In this document: positions 33,608 through 42,970 of the stretch, one piece after another
Position numbering within the stretch: the first letter of the stretch is position 1
Layout: each line of letters opens with the position of its first letter
Source: Gammaproteobacteria bacterium
Lineage (GTDB): Bacteria > Pseudomonadota > Gammaproteobacteria > GRL18
DNA: 64,000 nt
Assembly: GCA_016744995.1 (NCBI GenBank)
Contig: JADGDG010000009.1
Coordinates: 79,932-143,931 of the forward strand
Direction of reading: 5' to 3'
Made by a program: the position numbers and the translations under genes
Notes under the pieces: generated by a model
The model's database searches: none
What the model saw: only the letters and a program-made list of their open reading frames with translations
Told to the model about the DNA's origin: nothing

Positions 33608-34357
33608 TTAAAAGAAAATATTCCAGGAGAATTTTATAGCCACAAAAATCAGCAAAACACCAAATATTTGCTTTATCCGTTGGGCTTTCATTTTCTCTTT
33701 CATCACTTTACCACCAATTTGAGCACCTATAATCACAGCAATGGTACAGAAAACCAGCACTTGCCAATTAAAATGGCCTTGAGCCACATGACCTAAAAAA
33801 CCAGAAAAGGAGGAAAATAGTACGATAAATGCTGAAGTAGCAGCAGCGTGTTTGGTAGGATAGCCAACTGCTATCATCAATGGCACAAATAGAAAACCGC
33901 CGCCTGAGCCTAGTAATCCCGAAGTAAAACCAATAAATAAGCCGGCAGTCCCTGTGATGATTGCTCGTTTTTTAAAAGCAAGTAAGCTGGTTGGCTCCTT
34001 ATCAGAAGCACTGTATAACATTTTTGAACCAGCAGTAATCATCGCAATGGAAAATAATATTATCAGAACATCGGTTGGAATGAGATGGGTAAAATGAGCA
34101 CCTATAGGTGCTCCGATGATAGCTGTGATGATCATGGGCGCTGCCCCTTTAACATCGATCATTTTGGCGCGGTAATAGTAGATAGCGGCAGATAAGGCTG
34201 TAATGCTGTTAAGAAAGAGTCCAGTTGGAATGGCAACTTCTTTGAGATCAAAGCCAAACCATGTGAATACCGGAATATATAACATCGCCCCGCCAAGTCC
34301 CAGCATGGAAAAGATAAAAGCTAAAATAAATATGAGCAATGTAAGTATTATTAACAT
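33608..34357 (-). CDS. TauE/SafE-family anion exporter
   Basis: A 249-residue protein with about eight membrane helices and the TauE/SafE repeats 'FSMLGLGGAMLYIPVF' and 'LLGSGGGFLFVPLMIAVG'. Family members export sulfite, sulfoacetate or related organosulfur anions, which would suit a sulfur oxidiser. It is divergent from the TMEM175-like gene with only 44 bp between the start codons, so their promoters overlap. Confidence 0.88.
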   Translation of the reverse strand: MLIILTLLIFILAFIFSMLGLGGAMLYIPVFTWFGFDLKEVAIPTGLFLNSITALSAAIYYYRAKMIDVKGAAPMIITAIIGAPIGAHFTHLIPTDVLIILFSIAMITAGSKMLYSASDKEPTSLLAFKKRAIITGTAGLFIGFTSGLLGSGGGFLFVPLMIAVGYPTKHAAATSAFIVLFSSFSGFLGHVAQGHFNWQVLVFCTIAVIIGAQIGGKVMKEKMKAQRIKQIFGVLLIFVAIKFSWNIFF

Positions 34358-34401
34358 TTTATGAGTATACCATTGATAGATAGAGGTGAAAAAAATATAA
34401 G

Positions 34402-35031
34402 ATGAATGATAAATATTTGGTTAATACTAATGAGCGCCTTTCCGCTCTTTTTGACGGCGTTATCGCCATCGCCATTACGCTGCTGGTTCTTGAGTTAAAG
34501 TTACCTGAAGTTCCACTGGGTGATACTGAGATCCTTCTGCGCGATGCCTTAAGAGAACAGATCCCGGAAATTATTGCCTGGGTTATCAGCTTTTTTATGA
34601 TCGCCAGAATATGGCAGGAGCAGCACATAATCTGGGTGTACATATCCGGGTGTGACCGCTGGTCTATAATTCTTACATTTTTTCTTCTGGCGGCATGTTC
34701 ACTCATTCCCTTTGGCTCTAACCTGGTTGGAAAATATCCCGATAGCCCATTTGTCGTGCTTATTTTTTCCGTTTTAATGGTGGTCAATGGGTTGCTTGTT
34801 GCTGCGCTGGCAGCCTACGTGATCCATAACGATCATTTGCACAGAGAGCGTGGACAGGTGATGATTTTAAAAAATCGTGTTATCTATCTGTCTACAGTTA
34901 TTCCCGCGATTGGCGCTTTTGCTGTATTTTTAGCCTATAAACAACATCCGCTGGAAGGCGTTTCCGTGTGGTTAATAGAACCTTTGGCTTTATTTATTTA
35001 CCATCAGCTAAAGGCTAATGTCAAAACTTGA
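34402..35031 (+). CDS. TMEM175-like potassium channel protein (DUF1211)
   Basis: The 209-residue protein opens with the family motif 'RLSALFDGVIAIAITLLVLE' (FSDGxxAI type), which lines the ion pathway in bacterial TMEM175 channels. About six membrane helices follow. Bacterial members form tetrameric K+ leak channels. AGAGGTG ribosome-binding site. Confidence 0.88.
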   Translation: MNDKYLVNTNERLSALFDGVIAIAITLLVLELKLPEVPLGDTEILLRDALREQIPEIIAWVISFFMIARIWQEQHIIWVYISGCDRWSIILTFFLLAACSLIPFGSNLVGKYPDSPFVVLIFSVLMVVNGLLVAALAAYVIHNDHLHRERGQVMILKNRVIYLSTVIPAIGAFAVFLAYKQHPLEGVSVWLIEPLALFIYHQLKANVKT

Positions 35032-35039
35032 TTTAGAAG

Positions 35040-35939
35040 CTATTCATACAGGCGGTATTTTGCTTCTTGAAATTCTTTATTAAGTACAGGGACGAATTTT
35101 TGAATTTTTTTATCTACCTGAGCGAACAAACCAAACATCTCTTTATATTTATCCATCAGCCAAAGTACATTATAAACAAGTTTTTCATCATCACTATCAG
35201 GTAAAAATGGTTTAGAAGATCCTTTACTATCTGTTAGTAAATCTTTATAGCAACTAGTCAGTAATTTTGTGTTTTTATTAAATAACCAGTCTTCTAAATC
35301 ATTTCTTTCATTGTCTTGATCTAATAAAATTTTCTTAATTTCTTCAATGCTATAACACTGAGATCCAGATTTAGTATTATCTTCCATATTATCCAAAACT
35401 TGTACTGCTGCCTCTATAAGTTCTGGGTTTCCTTTCTTTTTAAGAATATTTTGAAGTTCTAGCAGTATTGCTTCATAATTTGGTAATACACGTAAAATCA
35501 TCTTGGATAATATCCAAATAGCAGAAACCAAACTGGTTTTCTCTTCTATTTTTACTTTCTTACCAACAATTAATATTTCCTGACTAAAATCAGTATCTCT
35601 AAATAATTTTGCTGCGGAATGCGGTTTTGGAGTCAACTTTTGTATTTTGTAATAATAGGCAGCATTAGAATTATTCCATTCCATAATACTCTCATTCCAG
35701 GCTGCTTTATGAGAGTCAAGCATATTAAAATCAACTTTACCACCCGTTATACTATTAGATAATTCCATAATTAACACACTTGTCTCTCCAATTACGTTAG
35801 CAAGATTGTGAGACAAATCACTCAGAAGTTGATCTTGTTTTTCCTGAGTTTGTTTATGCACCTGATAGCGTTTACGAATATAGTCTGCAATAAATCCTGC
35901 AAGTCCTATTACGATTGCATTATTAAAAAAAGCTATCAT
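35040..35939 (-). CDS. Hypothetical membrane-anchored protein
   Basis: A 299-residue protein with one N-terminal membrane helix ('NNAIVIGLAGFIADYI') and a long, mostly helical soluble part without recognisable motifs. A good AGGAG ribosome-binding site precedes the ATG. It is AT-rich, convergent with the TMEM175-like gene, and I recognise no family. Confidence 0.7.
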   Translation of the reverse strand: MIAFFNNAIVIGLAGFIADYIRKRYQVHKQTQEKQDQLLSDLSHNLANVIGETSVLIMELSNSITGGKVDFNMLDSHKAAWNESIMEWNNSNAAYYYKIQKLTPKPHSAAKLFRDTDFSQEILIVGKKVKIEEKTSLVSAIWILSKMILRVLPNYEAILLELQNILKKKGNPELIEAAVQVLDNMEDNTKSGSQCYSIEEIKKILLDQDNERNDLEDWLFNKNTKLLTSCYKDLLTDSKGSSKPFLPDSDDEKLVYNVLWLMDKYKEMFGLFAQVDKKIQKFVPVLNKEFQEAKYRLYE

Positions 35940-36012
35940 AATTACTCCTGTTTATATTCAGTTAAAGTGCCTATACGATGCAGTGTTCCTGGACAGGAGA
36001 ACCTGTCGGAAG

Positions 36013-36198
36013 TTAAAAAATTTTCTGCTTGAAGATAATAAGAGAAGCAATTGTTAATCCTGCCATAATCAACATCTTGCCTAAATTGCCTTTGCCTCGA
36101 CTATCAGAGGCAACCGCTCCTTCAGTTACATCCGAGTCAGAAAAGTCCTCTTCATTTACTTCAGTATGATCGAGGGTCAGTTTTGCTCTCTTCACCAT
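36013..36198 (-). CDS. Small tail-anchored protein downstream of ParA
   Basis: A 61-residue protein: basic start (MVKRAKLTLDH), acidic middle, and a C-terminal membrane helix 'MLIMAGLTIASLIIF'. I chose the ATG at 36198, which overlaps the parA stop by 7 nt and has a GGAGG ribosome-binding site. The coupling suggests that it is the membrane or adaptor partner of this ParA, in place of a ParB. Confidence 0.7.
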   Translation of the reverse strand: MVKRAKLTLDHTEVNEEDFSDSDVTEGAVASDSRGKGNLGKMLIMAGLTIASLIIFKQKIF

Positions 36199-36830
36199 AG
36201 GTTTGCCTCCTGATTGATCCAATTCATTAATTCACGTATCTCATCGGCCGCCTTACTTTCGCTTTCAAACTCGGTTACTGCCTTACCATCTATAAGGGAG
36301 TGACTTAGTGCCACCCGATTGGATATAGCCACCGGCGCTATAGGTATAGCATAACCTGCAAGGGCTTCCCGTGCTTCACGAACAATGGCTCTCTCACCGT
36401 TATTACCGGGAAAGGGACAGCCATTCAAGACAATGGCTGCCTTACCATCAATACTTTTAACAATTTTAACTGAAGAGCCAATGGCTTGCAGATCAAGGAT
36501 GGCTGGACGGGTGGGAATAAGAATAAAGTCTGCCAGTCGGGCTGCAATAATAGCATCCTCATGGGAGTGGGGTGCGGTATCAATAACCAGAAGATTAACT
36601 CCCTTACCGGCTAGTTTACTAATGTTTTGTTCCAGAGTATCGGCCGTCAGGGGTATAACATCTGGAGCACTATCTGCCCTTCTTTCGTTCCAGAAAGTTG
36701 TACTCTGCTGTGGGTCAATATCAGCAATAACCACCTTCAGTTTTTTGGCCGCAGCCAGCACAGCCAGGTGAATAGACAGGGTTGTTTTCCCGGTGCCGCC
36801 TTTTTGTGCAAGTAAGGTGATAATTTTCAT
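36192..36830 (-). CDS. ParA-family ATPase
   Basis: A 212-residue Walker-type ATPase with the deviant Walker A 'KGGTGKTTLSIHLA' (residues about 10-23), 'VIADIDPQQSTTFW' and 'LLVIDTAPHSHE'. It resembles short ParA proteins of plasmids and of cargo-positioning systems. No parB or parS site is seen, so a role in positioning a cargo other than DNA is possible. GGAGAG ribosome-binding site; coupled to the small membrane protein downstream. Confidence 0.9.
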   Translation of the reverse strand: MKIITLLAQKGGTGKTTLSIHLAVLAAAKKLKVVIADIDPQQSTTFWNERRADSAPDVIPLTADTLEQNISKLAGKGVNLLVIDTAPHSHEDAIIAARLADFILIPTRPAILDLQAIGSSVKIVKSIDGKAAIVLNGCPFPGNNGERAIVREAREALAGYAIPIAPVAISNRVALSHSLIDGKAVTEFESESKAADEIRELMNWINQEANLW

Positions 36831-36971
36831 ACTCTCTCCAAGATATCATATTATTCAGTATGTTGCTGTATTCATCAAATGGCTGCCCCTTAAACTTGCC
36901 TGATCACCCATGGGTTACAGTTATTTTTTCAGGGATGTACTATAATTCAAACATATACTGGAGAAATTGAT

Positions 36972-37100
36972 ATGAAAAAAACAATTTATCGTGTTTTAGC
37001 CTGGGCGACACTTGCTCTTGGCGTGATCTTCATTATCATGCCGCTCATACCCGGATTTCCATTACTGGTTTTATCCGCATCATTATTTGCCATGGTCTGA
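36972..37100 (+). CDS. Small membrane protein (42 aa)
   Basis: An open frame of 42 codons encoding two hydrophobic segments ('LAWATLALGVIFIIMPLIP' and 'GFPLLVLSASLFAMV') around a 'PLIPGFP' turn, which recalls the PGPGW-type small transmembrane proteins. A TGGAG ribosome-binding site lies before the ATG, and TATAAT (36941-36946) could be a -10 box. It may be a truncated member of a longer family. Confidence 0.55.
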   Translation: MKKTIYRVLAWATLALGVIFIIMPLIPGFPLLVLSASLFAMV

Positions 37101-37143
37101 TAAGCTTGCCACGACATTCACTCAGCCTGACGCCAAAATCTTC

Positions 37144-37683
37144 TTAGTCAGCCCGATAAAGTTTATGACAGGCTACACACTGCTTCATAATCTGAGATAA
37201 AGCCGTGAGTGCCTTCTTTAAGTCATCATTTTTTTCAGCTTCTCTGGCAGATAAGGCAAAGTCTGTAGCCGCCTGATGCATTTGCTTGCTAATCTGACGC
37301 ATTCCCTTTGGCAAATATTTGCCCACGAATTTCTGGTAATGGATCTCCACAGAAGACATACCCAGATGCTTTTCAGCCGTATCAGCGGCCTCAGCATAGT
37401 TGGATTTTGCCAGAAGATGAGTGATTTTTTCCAGCGTATCCAGATTACCGCGCATGTTAGACATTAGTTGCTTTGAAACATGGCTGGGTAATTCCGCCGA
37501 CTGACGCTCGGCATTAGCTATAACAGGTATGCTCAGCACCAAAAACACAAGAACCGAAATTAGAGCCTTCGGCCAATAAAACTTGCCCGCTGTTGTTTTG
37601 CAAATCTTTTTTTCTTGCAAATAAGACAGGGGTAAAGTTTTATATTTGATAAGAGTCTTATAAATCATTTTTTTTCGTACCAC
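37144..37683 (-). CDS. Cytochrome c class II-like protein
   Basis: A 179-residue exported protein with one haem motif CVACH near the C-terminus (about residues 171-175), the position seen in cytochrome c' and related four-helix cytochromes. The signal segment 'ALISVLVFLVLSIPVIANA' begins only at about residue 38, an unusually long basic N-terminal region, so the true start may be later than the GTG at 37683 or the ATG at 37668. It may serve as a periplasmic electron carrier; with AioBA 13 kb away no specific partner can be named. Confidence 0.75.
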   Translation of the reverse strand: MVRKKMIYKTLIKYKTLPLSYLQEKKICKTTAGKFYWPKALISVLVFLVLSIPVIANAERQSAELPSHVSKQLMSNMRGNLDTLEKITHLLAKSNYAEAADTAEKHLGMSSVEIHYQKFVGKYLPKGMRQISKQMHQAATDFALSAREAEKNDDLKKALTALSQIMKQCVACHKLYRAD

Positions 37684-37857
37684 TATTACATAAGACCTGA
37701 TAATGCCATTACCTCTTTGTTAAATCAATATTAAACTTAAAAAATACTGCAGAATCCCGGTGTGGGTCACCTATAATATCCTCTTACACGAATATTCTTT
37801 TAGCAAAGCAGATGATCCCCCGGTAATTGAGGGCATAAAGGTATTTCCAGACACTCG

Positions 37858-39348
37858 CTAATTAAGTGTTATCAAGCTTTCATTCATAGTATCTGGATAT
37901 TCTGTTCCTAATAACGTTAGGAAGCTTGCAGCAACATTTGTTAAGACACCGTTTTTCTGTTGCCATTGCACTGTTTTTCCATCAAAAGGAATAGCCAGCA
38001 TAGGCACATTATTACTGGAATGAGAGCCCATGGGGCGTCCCCGGTCATCGACCATCACATCAGCATTACCATGATCTGCTGTGATCAACAATTGCCAGCT
38101 ATGTTGTTTAGCCCATAGCACAACCTGTTTAACCAGATCATCAACGGCAGTGCCTGCTGCACTGGCAGCCTCAAGGCTTCCCTGATGACCAACCTGATCC
38201 AGATTAGGTACGTTAACAATCAACACCTGTCCAGCCTCATCATCTGCCATGATTTTCTGCATTTCTGTTTCCAGCAGCTTAATCGACATCAAGGGATTAG
38301 CTAATATTTCGGCATCAGGAATCGTCGCTACTTCAACGCCTTTGGCTTTGTCATCTTCTTGCATACCGTTGATAAAATAAGTCACATGTGGAAACTTGCA
38401 CTGCTCTGATAATCGTGTGGTGCGAAATCCCTGTTCATTCAACACATCAACCAGACCACCATTAAGGGGTAAAGTAGGGAAAAAGACATCTTCTATGGGG
38501 GTTGCTTCATGTTTTAACTCAACCATTGCAATCACATGACATTCATCATTCATGACTTTCGCCAGTTGCGAAATACGATCTGCACGATGATTACTCAGTA
38601 TTAGTGTCTCATCTGCGCCAACGGGCACACCACCTGGTAAGAAAGTATAAGGGAAATCAGCTTCAGATGTGGAGTTTGCCAGGTGCTGTTCAAGATCTTC
38701 TGAGCTAAATGCTTTGCCTTCTATACGGCCCATTAACGCATCACGGCAATATTCTGTTAAATCCCAGTTTCCAGCACGGTCAGCAGACCACTTACGACCC
38801 ATCACCGATGCTAGTATAATTTTTTCACTGCCATTATCTTTAATGGCCTGTTGCAGTTCTGCCAGCATTCTCGGCGCAGTCCCTGCCTGACTATCTGTTC
38901 CGTCTAGCAAAGCATGGATGTAAACTGCAGGGAAACCTTTTTTAATGCCCAGATCAGCCGCCATGATCAGAGTTTCCCAATGAGCATGAACGCCTGCATC
39001 AGAGAGTATTCCTGCTACATGCAGAGATTTGGAGAAGTCACTATTATTCCATGCTGAACTCTGCTCCCAGTCATTGCTATGATAACCTTCGCGTACCCGA
39101 GCCAGAGTACTGAGCAGCACTTTACCTGCACCAATAGTAAGATGACCAACTTCTGAATTACCTGCTTTACCATCATCCAGTCCCACTGGTGTTCCTGAAG
39201 CATGTAAGCGTGCGTAACCATATTGCTGCATGAGTGAATGCACATAAGGCATTTGTTCTGCAGTGGTGGCACTACTCTTTGGGTCTTCATTAAGTCCCAT
39301 GCCATCCAGAATCATCAGTACGGCTTTGGATTGTTTATCAAGACTCAT
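37858..39348 (-). CDS. gpmI: 2,3-bisphosphoglycerate-independent phosphoglycerate mutase
   Basis: A 496-residue protein, slightly shorter than the usual 510 or so. It has the alkaline-phosphatase-fold metal motif 'LMILDGMGLNE', the nucleophile serine in 'KAGNSEVGHLTIGAG' (about residue 65), 'LSNHRADRISQL' and 'LITADHGNADVM'. It interconverts 3- and 2-phosphoglycerate with Mn2+. It lies 26 bp downstream of the pstB-like gene in the same direction and probably belongs to the pst transcript, which is unusual for a glycolytic gene. Confidence 0.95.
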   Translation of the reverse strand: MSLDKQSKAVLMILDGMGLNEDPKSSATTAEQMPYVHSLMQQYGYARLHASGTPVGLDDGKAGNSEVGHLTIGAGKVLLSTLARVREGYHSNDWEQSSAWNNSDFSKSLHVAGILSDAGVHAHWETLIMAADLGIKKGFPAVYIHALLDGTDSQAGTAPRMLAELQQAIKDNGSEKIILASVMGRKWSADRAGNWDLTEYCRDALMGRIEGKAFSSEDLEQHLANSTSEADFPYTFLPGGVPVGADETLILSNHRADRISQLAKVMNDECHVIAMVELKHEATPIEDVFFPTLPLNGGLVDVLNEQGFRTTRLSEQCKFPHVTYFINGMQEDDKAKGVEVATIPDAEILANPLMSIKLLETEMQKIMADDEAGQVLIVNVPNLDQVGHQGSLEAASAAGTAVDDLVKQVVLWAKQHSWQLLITADHGNADVMVDDRGRPMGSHSSNNVPMLAIPFDGKTVQWQQKNGVLTNVAASFLTLLGTEYPDTMNESLITLN

Positions 39349-39374
39349 TGCTTTTCCTCACAGCTCTTTCTCAC

Positions 39375-40217
39375 TTAGACACCTGTTTCCTGCATAATAA
39401 ATTCACGGCTTTGGGGACTGGCCGGGCTTTTGAAAAATTCTTCCGAAGATGAGAACTCACACAGGGCTCCCTTGTCTTCATGGTTATGGAACATCGCACT
39501 ATAATCACTGACGCGCTTGGCCTGACCCAGACTGTGAGTGACCAGTAATACCAGCTTGTCTTGACCCAGCTTTCTGATAATGCGCTCTATCTTTTCAGTA
39601 GAAATAGGATCAAGAGCAGAGGTAGGCTCATCAAACAGAAAGATATTAGAGTCCTTCAGTAGTCCCATAGCAATGGACAAACGCTGCTGCTGTCCGCCTG
39701 ACAAACGCTGAGCACGTTGCTTAGACCAATCATTATCCAGTTCTCCCATAAGTCCAACATCAACCAAGGCCTTTTCCATCAGTTTACGCCATTGTGAGCG
39801 GGCAACTTTACGCTTACGTAGTGGAACCTTCAGATTATCCCAGATGGAGCAGGGAAATACAGTTGGTTTTTGCCACACCATAGCAAAGTGGGAACAAATA
39901 CTCGAGGGCTTTTTATTTGACTTATTAGCTGAGTCGATACAAGTAATATCAATTTTACCCTTATGAGTCAGATTTTCATCCATAAGCTCTGACATAGCTT
40001 TTAGAAAAGTACTTTTACCTGACCCAGAAGGCCCCATAATAGCAACCACTCCAGTATTTGGGAAACGTAATTCATCAACAGTCAGGATGGTTTTTTTCTT
40101 GGCAAAGATACTCAAATCTCTGATTCTCATGCCGCAACAACCAGGCTCATTAAATAATAATTGGACATGGGCATTGTTAACAGATTGGTCGTTCATAGCA
40201 TACGATTGTGCAGTCAT
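39375..40217 (-). CDS. pstB: Phosphate-type ABC transporter ATP-binding protein (PstB-like)
   Basis: A 280-residue ATPase with Walker A 'GPSGSGKST' (about residue 60), signature 'LSGGQQQRLSIAMG' and Walker B 'IFLFDEPTSALDP'. The region before Walker A and the gene order after two PstC/PstA-like permeases support PstB. It has an N-terminal extension of about 25 residues and a slightly atypical C-terminus. 4 bp separate it from pstA. Confidence 0.9.
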   Translation of the reverse strand: MTAQSYAMNDQSVNNAHVQLLFNEPGCCGMRIRDLSIFAKKKTILTVDELRFPNTGVVAIMGPSGSGKSTFLKAMSELMDENLTHKGKIDITCIDSANKSNKKPSSICSHFAMVWQKPTVFPCSIWDNLKVPLRKRKVARSQWRKLMEKALVDVGLMGELDNDWSKQRAQRLSGGQQQRLSIAMGLLKDSNIFLFDEPTSALDPISTEKIERIIRKLGQDKLVLLVTHSLGQAKRVSDYSAMFHNHEDKGALCEFSSSEEFFKSPASPQSREFIMQETGV

Positions 40218-40221
40218 GGTA

Positions 40222-40983
40222 TTAATCCTCTGAAAGATAGCGATGTGCTAAACGTGGTACAACAAAAAGGAACAGCAAAAAGATAATTAACAACAGCGAA
40301 AGACTTCGTGCTTCCGGCATGCCGCCTGGTATATCCATTGCCAGTAAGAAAATATGGAAATTTATCAGCCTGACCGAGTCCATGATAGATTCAGGGAAAG
40401 CAGTCAGAGCACCGCAGGTCAACATGACAGCAGCAGTATCACCCAGTGAAGTCGCCCAGCCAAGGATCAGAGCATCAAGGATTTTACCTTTCTGATAAGC
40501 GGGTGACAGACGAAACAGGAATTCCAGCGGACCAACGTCAAAGGATTTCGCCGCCATGCCGTAACGCTGGTTAAAAGGTCTGAGGATTTGAGAGAAGGCA
40601 GTTACCAGAGTAGGGTACAACAGCAGGATCAGGGTCAGCATAGCGGACAGCATCGACCAGCCAAATCCGAGTGCATTGACGAATAAGAGGAAGCCAATGA
40701 TACCCAGGATGATTGACGGCATGCCCGCCAGGATATAGACCGACACCGCAGTTAGTGATTGCAGCCAGTTCGGCAGGCGGATGATACCTGCCATGACACC
40801 GGCAATCAGGTAGGCGGGCAGGGCAGCGATCAGCACCGCACCAACCGTGGTAATGATGGTGCCGACGATAATGCCCGCAGTGGTATGTTCAAACTGCAAG
40901 GGTTTCATGAAGGTGGCCATGATGCTCAATGTCAGCAACATGTACAGCCATAAAATCCAACGTTGTCTGAAATGTTTAAACAT
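40222..40983 (-). CDS. pstA: Phosphate-type ABC transporter permease (PstA-like)
   Basis: A 253-residue permease with about six membrane helices and the ABC-permease EAA-like loop ('ATSLGDTAAVMLTCG'). It overlaps the upstream permease gene by 8 nt. It is shorter than E. coli PstA (296) and diverged. Together with 40976-41884 it forms the membrane pore. Confidence 0.85.
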   Translation of the reverse strand: MFKHFRQRWILWLYMLLTLSIMATFMKPLQFEHTTAGIIVGTIITTVGAVLIAALPAYLIAGVMAGIIRLPNWLQSLTAVSVYILAGMPSIILGIIGFLLFVNALGFGWSMLSAMLTLILLLYPTLVTAFSQILRPFNQRYGMAAKSFDVGPLEFLFRLSPAYQKGKILDALILGWATSLGDTAAVMLTCGALTAFPESIMDSVRLINFHIFLLAMDIPGGMPEARSLSLLLIIFLLFLFVVPRLAHRYLSED

Positions 40984-41884
40984 GGATCAACCTCTTATAT
41001 TGCGCCAGTAATACGATCAGGATAAGTACGATGGCAATGCTGGCCATGGCGAACAGGGCGGTTTCATGCATGCCTCCTGCATAAGACATTTCCAGTGCAA
41101 TATTTGCGGTCAGCGTACGAAAACTGTCCAGAAAATCACCGGGCACTTGCAGGCTGTTGCCAGAAAGCATCAGTACTACCATGGTCTCGCCGAAGAGGCG
41201 GCAAAAAATGTAATTGATCGTACCGATCACAGCTGTCGGCTGGCTTTTGATAAACAGTTCAGAGCGGCTCAGAGTGGACATCTGAAAGCTGTTTTCAAGT
41301 CCCTGAAATTGATCCAGGTGGGTCAGGTAGCTGCGGTAGAATAACAGAGTGCAAGTAGGCGTGATAAAAATGGTCAGGCCAATGGCAGAGGCCAGCAGCG
41401 AGTAACCGTTTCCACCAAAAGTCTCCCTCACCATGGGGATGATCTCGATAATCGCCCAGACGCCAATGATAACCGAAGGCAGGGAAATCCATACCTCGAG
41501 TACTGCCACTGTGGCCGGGTTGAGCCAGCTCTTGCGGTTATCAACCAGTTGCAGACTGAGTACCCAGCCTGCCAAAAGCGCCAGGGGGAGAGTGACAAGC
41601 ACCAGCAGTAAACTGCCAGTCAACGGGACCATCATCCCGTAATAATCTTCGTCAGGATACCAGTCGAGAGAAACCCAGTTGGAAAGTGGAATTTCCATAA
41701 AGAAATCAATGGAACTGACAAGGGGGTATACCAGCATAAAAACTAGTATCAGCACAAGTAATAAAACAATGAACTTCATGCCCGATAAATTCTCTTTTGT
41801 TGTGTTAAATAATGTTCTGGGTACTATGAACCTATTATGTTTTAAGATGCTGGAAACCTTAATTGTGTTAACCACATCTGTCAT
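40976..41884 (-). CDS. pstC: Phosphate-type ABC transporter permease (PstC-like)
   Basis: A 302-residue permease with an N-terminal cytoplasmic stretch, about six membrane helices and a conserved 'LFGETMVVLMLSGN' loop. In PstC the corresponding loop reads A(L/I)GET(M/A), so this fits the phosphate family. It lies 154 bp downstream of pstS, with a strong hairpin in the gap. Confidence 0.87.
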   Translation of the reverse strand: MTDVVNTIKVSSILKHNRFIVPRTLFNTTKENLSGMKFIVLLLVLILVFMLVYPLVSSIDFFMEIPLSNWVSLDWYPDEDYYGMMVPLTGSLLLVLVTLPLALLAGWVLSLQLVDNRKSWLNPATVAVLEVWISLPSVIIGVWAIIEIIPMVRETFGGNGYSLLASAIGLTIFITPTCTLLFYRSYLTHLDQFQGLENSFQMSTLSRSELFIKSQPTAVIGTINYIFCRLFGETMVVLMLSGNSLQVPGDFLDSFRTLTANIALEMSYAGGMHETALFAMASIAIVLILIVLLAQYKRLIHV

Positions 41885-41940
41885 AACAAGTAATACAAAC
41901 CGAGCTTTAAGTAAAAATTAAAAATAGACCTTAGTCAACG

Positions 41941-41987
41941 AAGCACCTGATTGGTAAAAAAGCTCGCTGTTTCACGATCAGGTGCTT
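41941..41987 (-). terminator. Intra-operon hairpin between pstS and pstC
   Basis: A perfect 11-bp inverted repeat (AAGCACCTGAT at 41941-41951, ATCAGGTGCTT at 41977-41987) with a 25-nt loop, without a clear U-tract. In binding-protein transporters such a hairpin often protects or limits the transcript so that the binding protein is made in excess. That function here is inferred. Confidence 0.5.
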
Positions 41988-42038
41988 ACATGACAGACCA
42001 GCAAGCGAACCAATAAGGCTCAACTTGCCAGATTACAC

Positions 42039-42842
42039 TTACAAAGTAGGCCGAACCCCGCCGTCTATAAAGATCTTGCGCGCTTCATCATTACTCAGAG
42101 CTTTGCTTACACGATCCGCCAGAGCAGCATTCTTTTTGGTGTAAACCAGATTCAGACCACGTTGTAATGTATATTTGCCCTTAGAGACGTTTTCAGGAGA
42201 ACCCGCAACACCATCCAGGGTCAGCATCTTGAGCGGTTCGCCCTGCTGGATGGCAGCGTTCACGGCCGAATAAGACAGATAGGTGATTCCGTGGGGATCT
42301 CCAGCCACGGTGGTGATGGCCTGGCCGTTAGGACCGATAATAACCAGATCTCTGGCAATCGGATGGCCTGCTTTTTTTCCCAGATGGAAGTGGTGATCAA
42401 AGATGGTCTTGGTTCCCCGGCCGGCTTCCTTGGCGATGACGTTGAGCTTGTAGCCATGCAATTCTTTAGAATGGCCAGTATAGAGATCAAGAATTTCTTT
42501 CGAGGTGATATTGTCAAAAGGTGCATCCTTGTGGGTTATCATCACCAGCCAATCACGCGAGATAACTAGTGTATCCACATACGGCTTTTCCTTTTTCTTC
42601 AGTTCGCGTGACATCATACCAAAATCGGCAATACCCGATTTAACCGCCTTGAAACCCGCAGATGATCCGCCTGCCTGGATTTTAGCGTCAATGCCCTGTT
42701 TCGCTAACAAGGGTGACAGCTTTTCCATGAACGGAAACACGGTTGTGCTACCAGCAAAGGTAACCGAGTCGCCTGCGTTCACAGTTGCAACTGTGAAAAA
42801 TGGAATGGCAGACAATAGTAAAGCGGGCAATAAATTGCGCAT
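42039..42842 (-). CDS. pstS: Phosphate-type ABC transporter substrate-binding protein (PstS-like)
   Basis: The 267-residue protein has a signal peptide ('LPALLLSAIPFFTVATVNA') and the PstS-type anion pocket: 'VTFAGSTTVFPFMEKL' (residues about 27-42), 'AGGSSAGFKAVKSGIADFGM' and 'EAGRGTKTIFDHHF'. Phosphate is bound by the GST and SGG-like loops; arsenate is the obvious analogue. It is shorter than E. coli PstS. AAGGAG ribosome-binding site. Confidence 0.9.
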   Translation of the reverse strand: MRNLLPALLLSAIPFFTVATVNAGDSVTFAGSTTVFPFMEKLSPLLAKQGIDAKIQAGGSSAGFKAVKSGIADFGMMSRELKKKEKPYVDTLVISRDWLVMITHKDAPFDNITSKEILDLYTGHSKELHGYKLNVIAKEAGRGTKTIFDHHFHLGKKAGHPIARDLVIIGPNGQAITTVAGDPHGITYLSYSAVNAAIQQGEPLKMLTLDGVAGSPENVSKGKYTLQRGLNLVYTKKNAALADRVSKALSNDEARKIFIDGGVRPTL

Positions 42843-42946
42843 AATAGAAAAACTCCTTTGGTATAATTTAAAATATTTTATGTTTGTATTTATTCAGCGC
42901 ATTTATTTTTTTACCCAGTTTCATCATTTTTTGTGCTCAGAAAAAC

Positions 42947-42970
42947 AGTCACATATTCGTATATGTGACT
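42947..42970. terminator. Bidirectional hairpin upstream of pstS
   Basis: A perfect 10-bp stem AGTCACATAT/ATATGTGACT with a TCGT tetraloop, flanked by ATTTTTC on one side and GTTTTTC on the other strand. It could end transcripts from the GAPDH operon or attenuate pstS, whose start is about 105 bp downstream on the minus strand. Confidence 0.55.
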
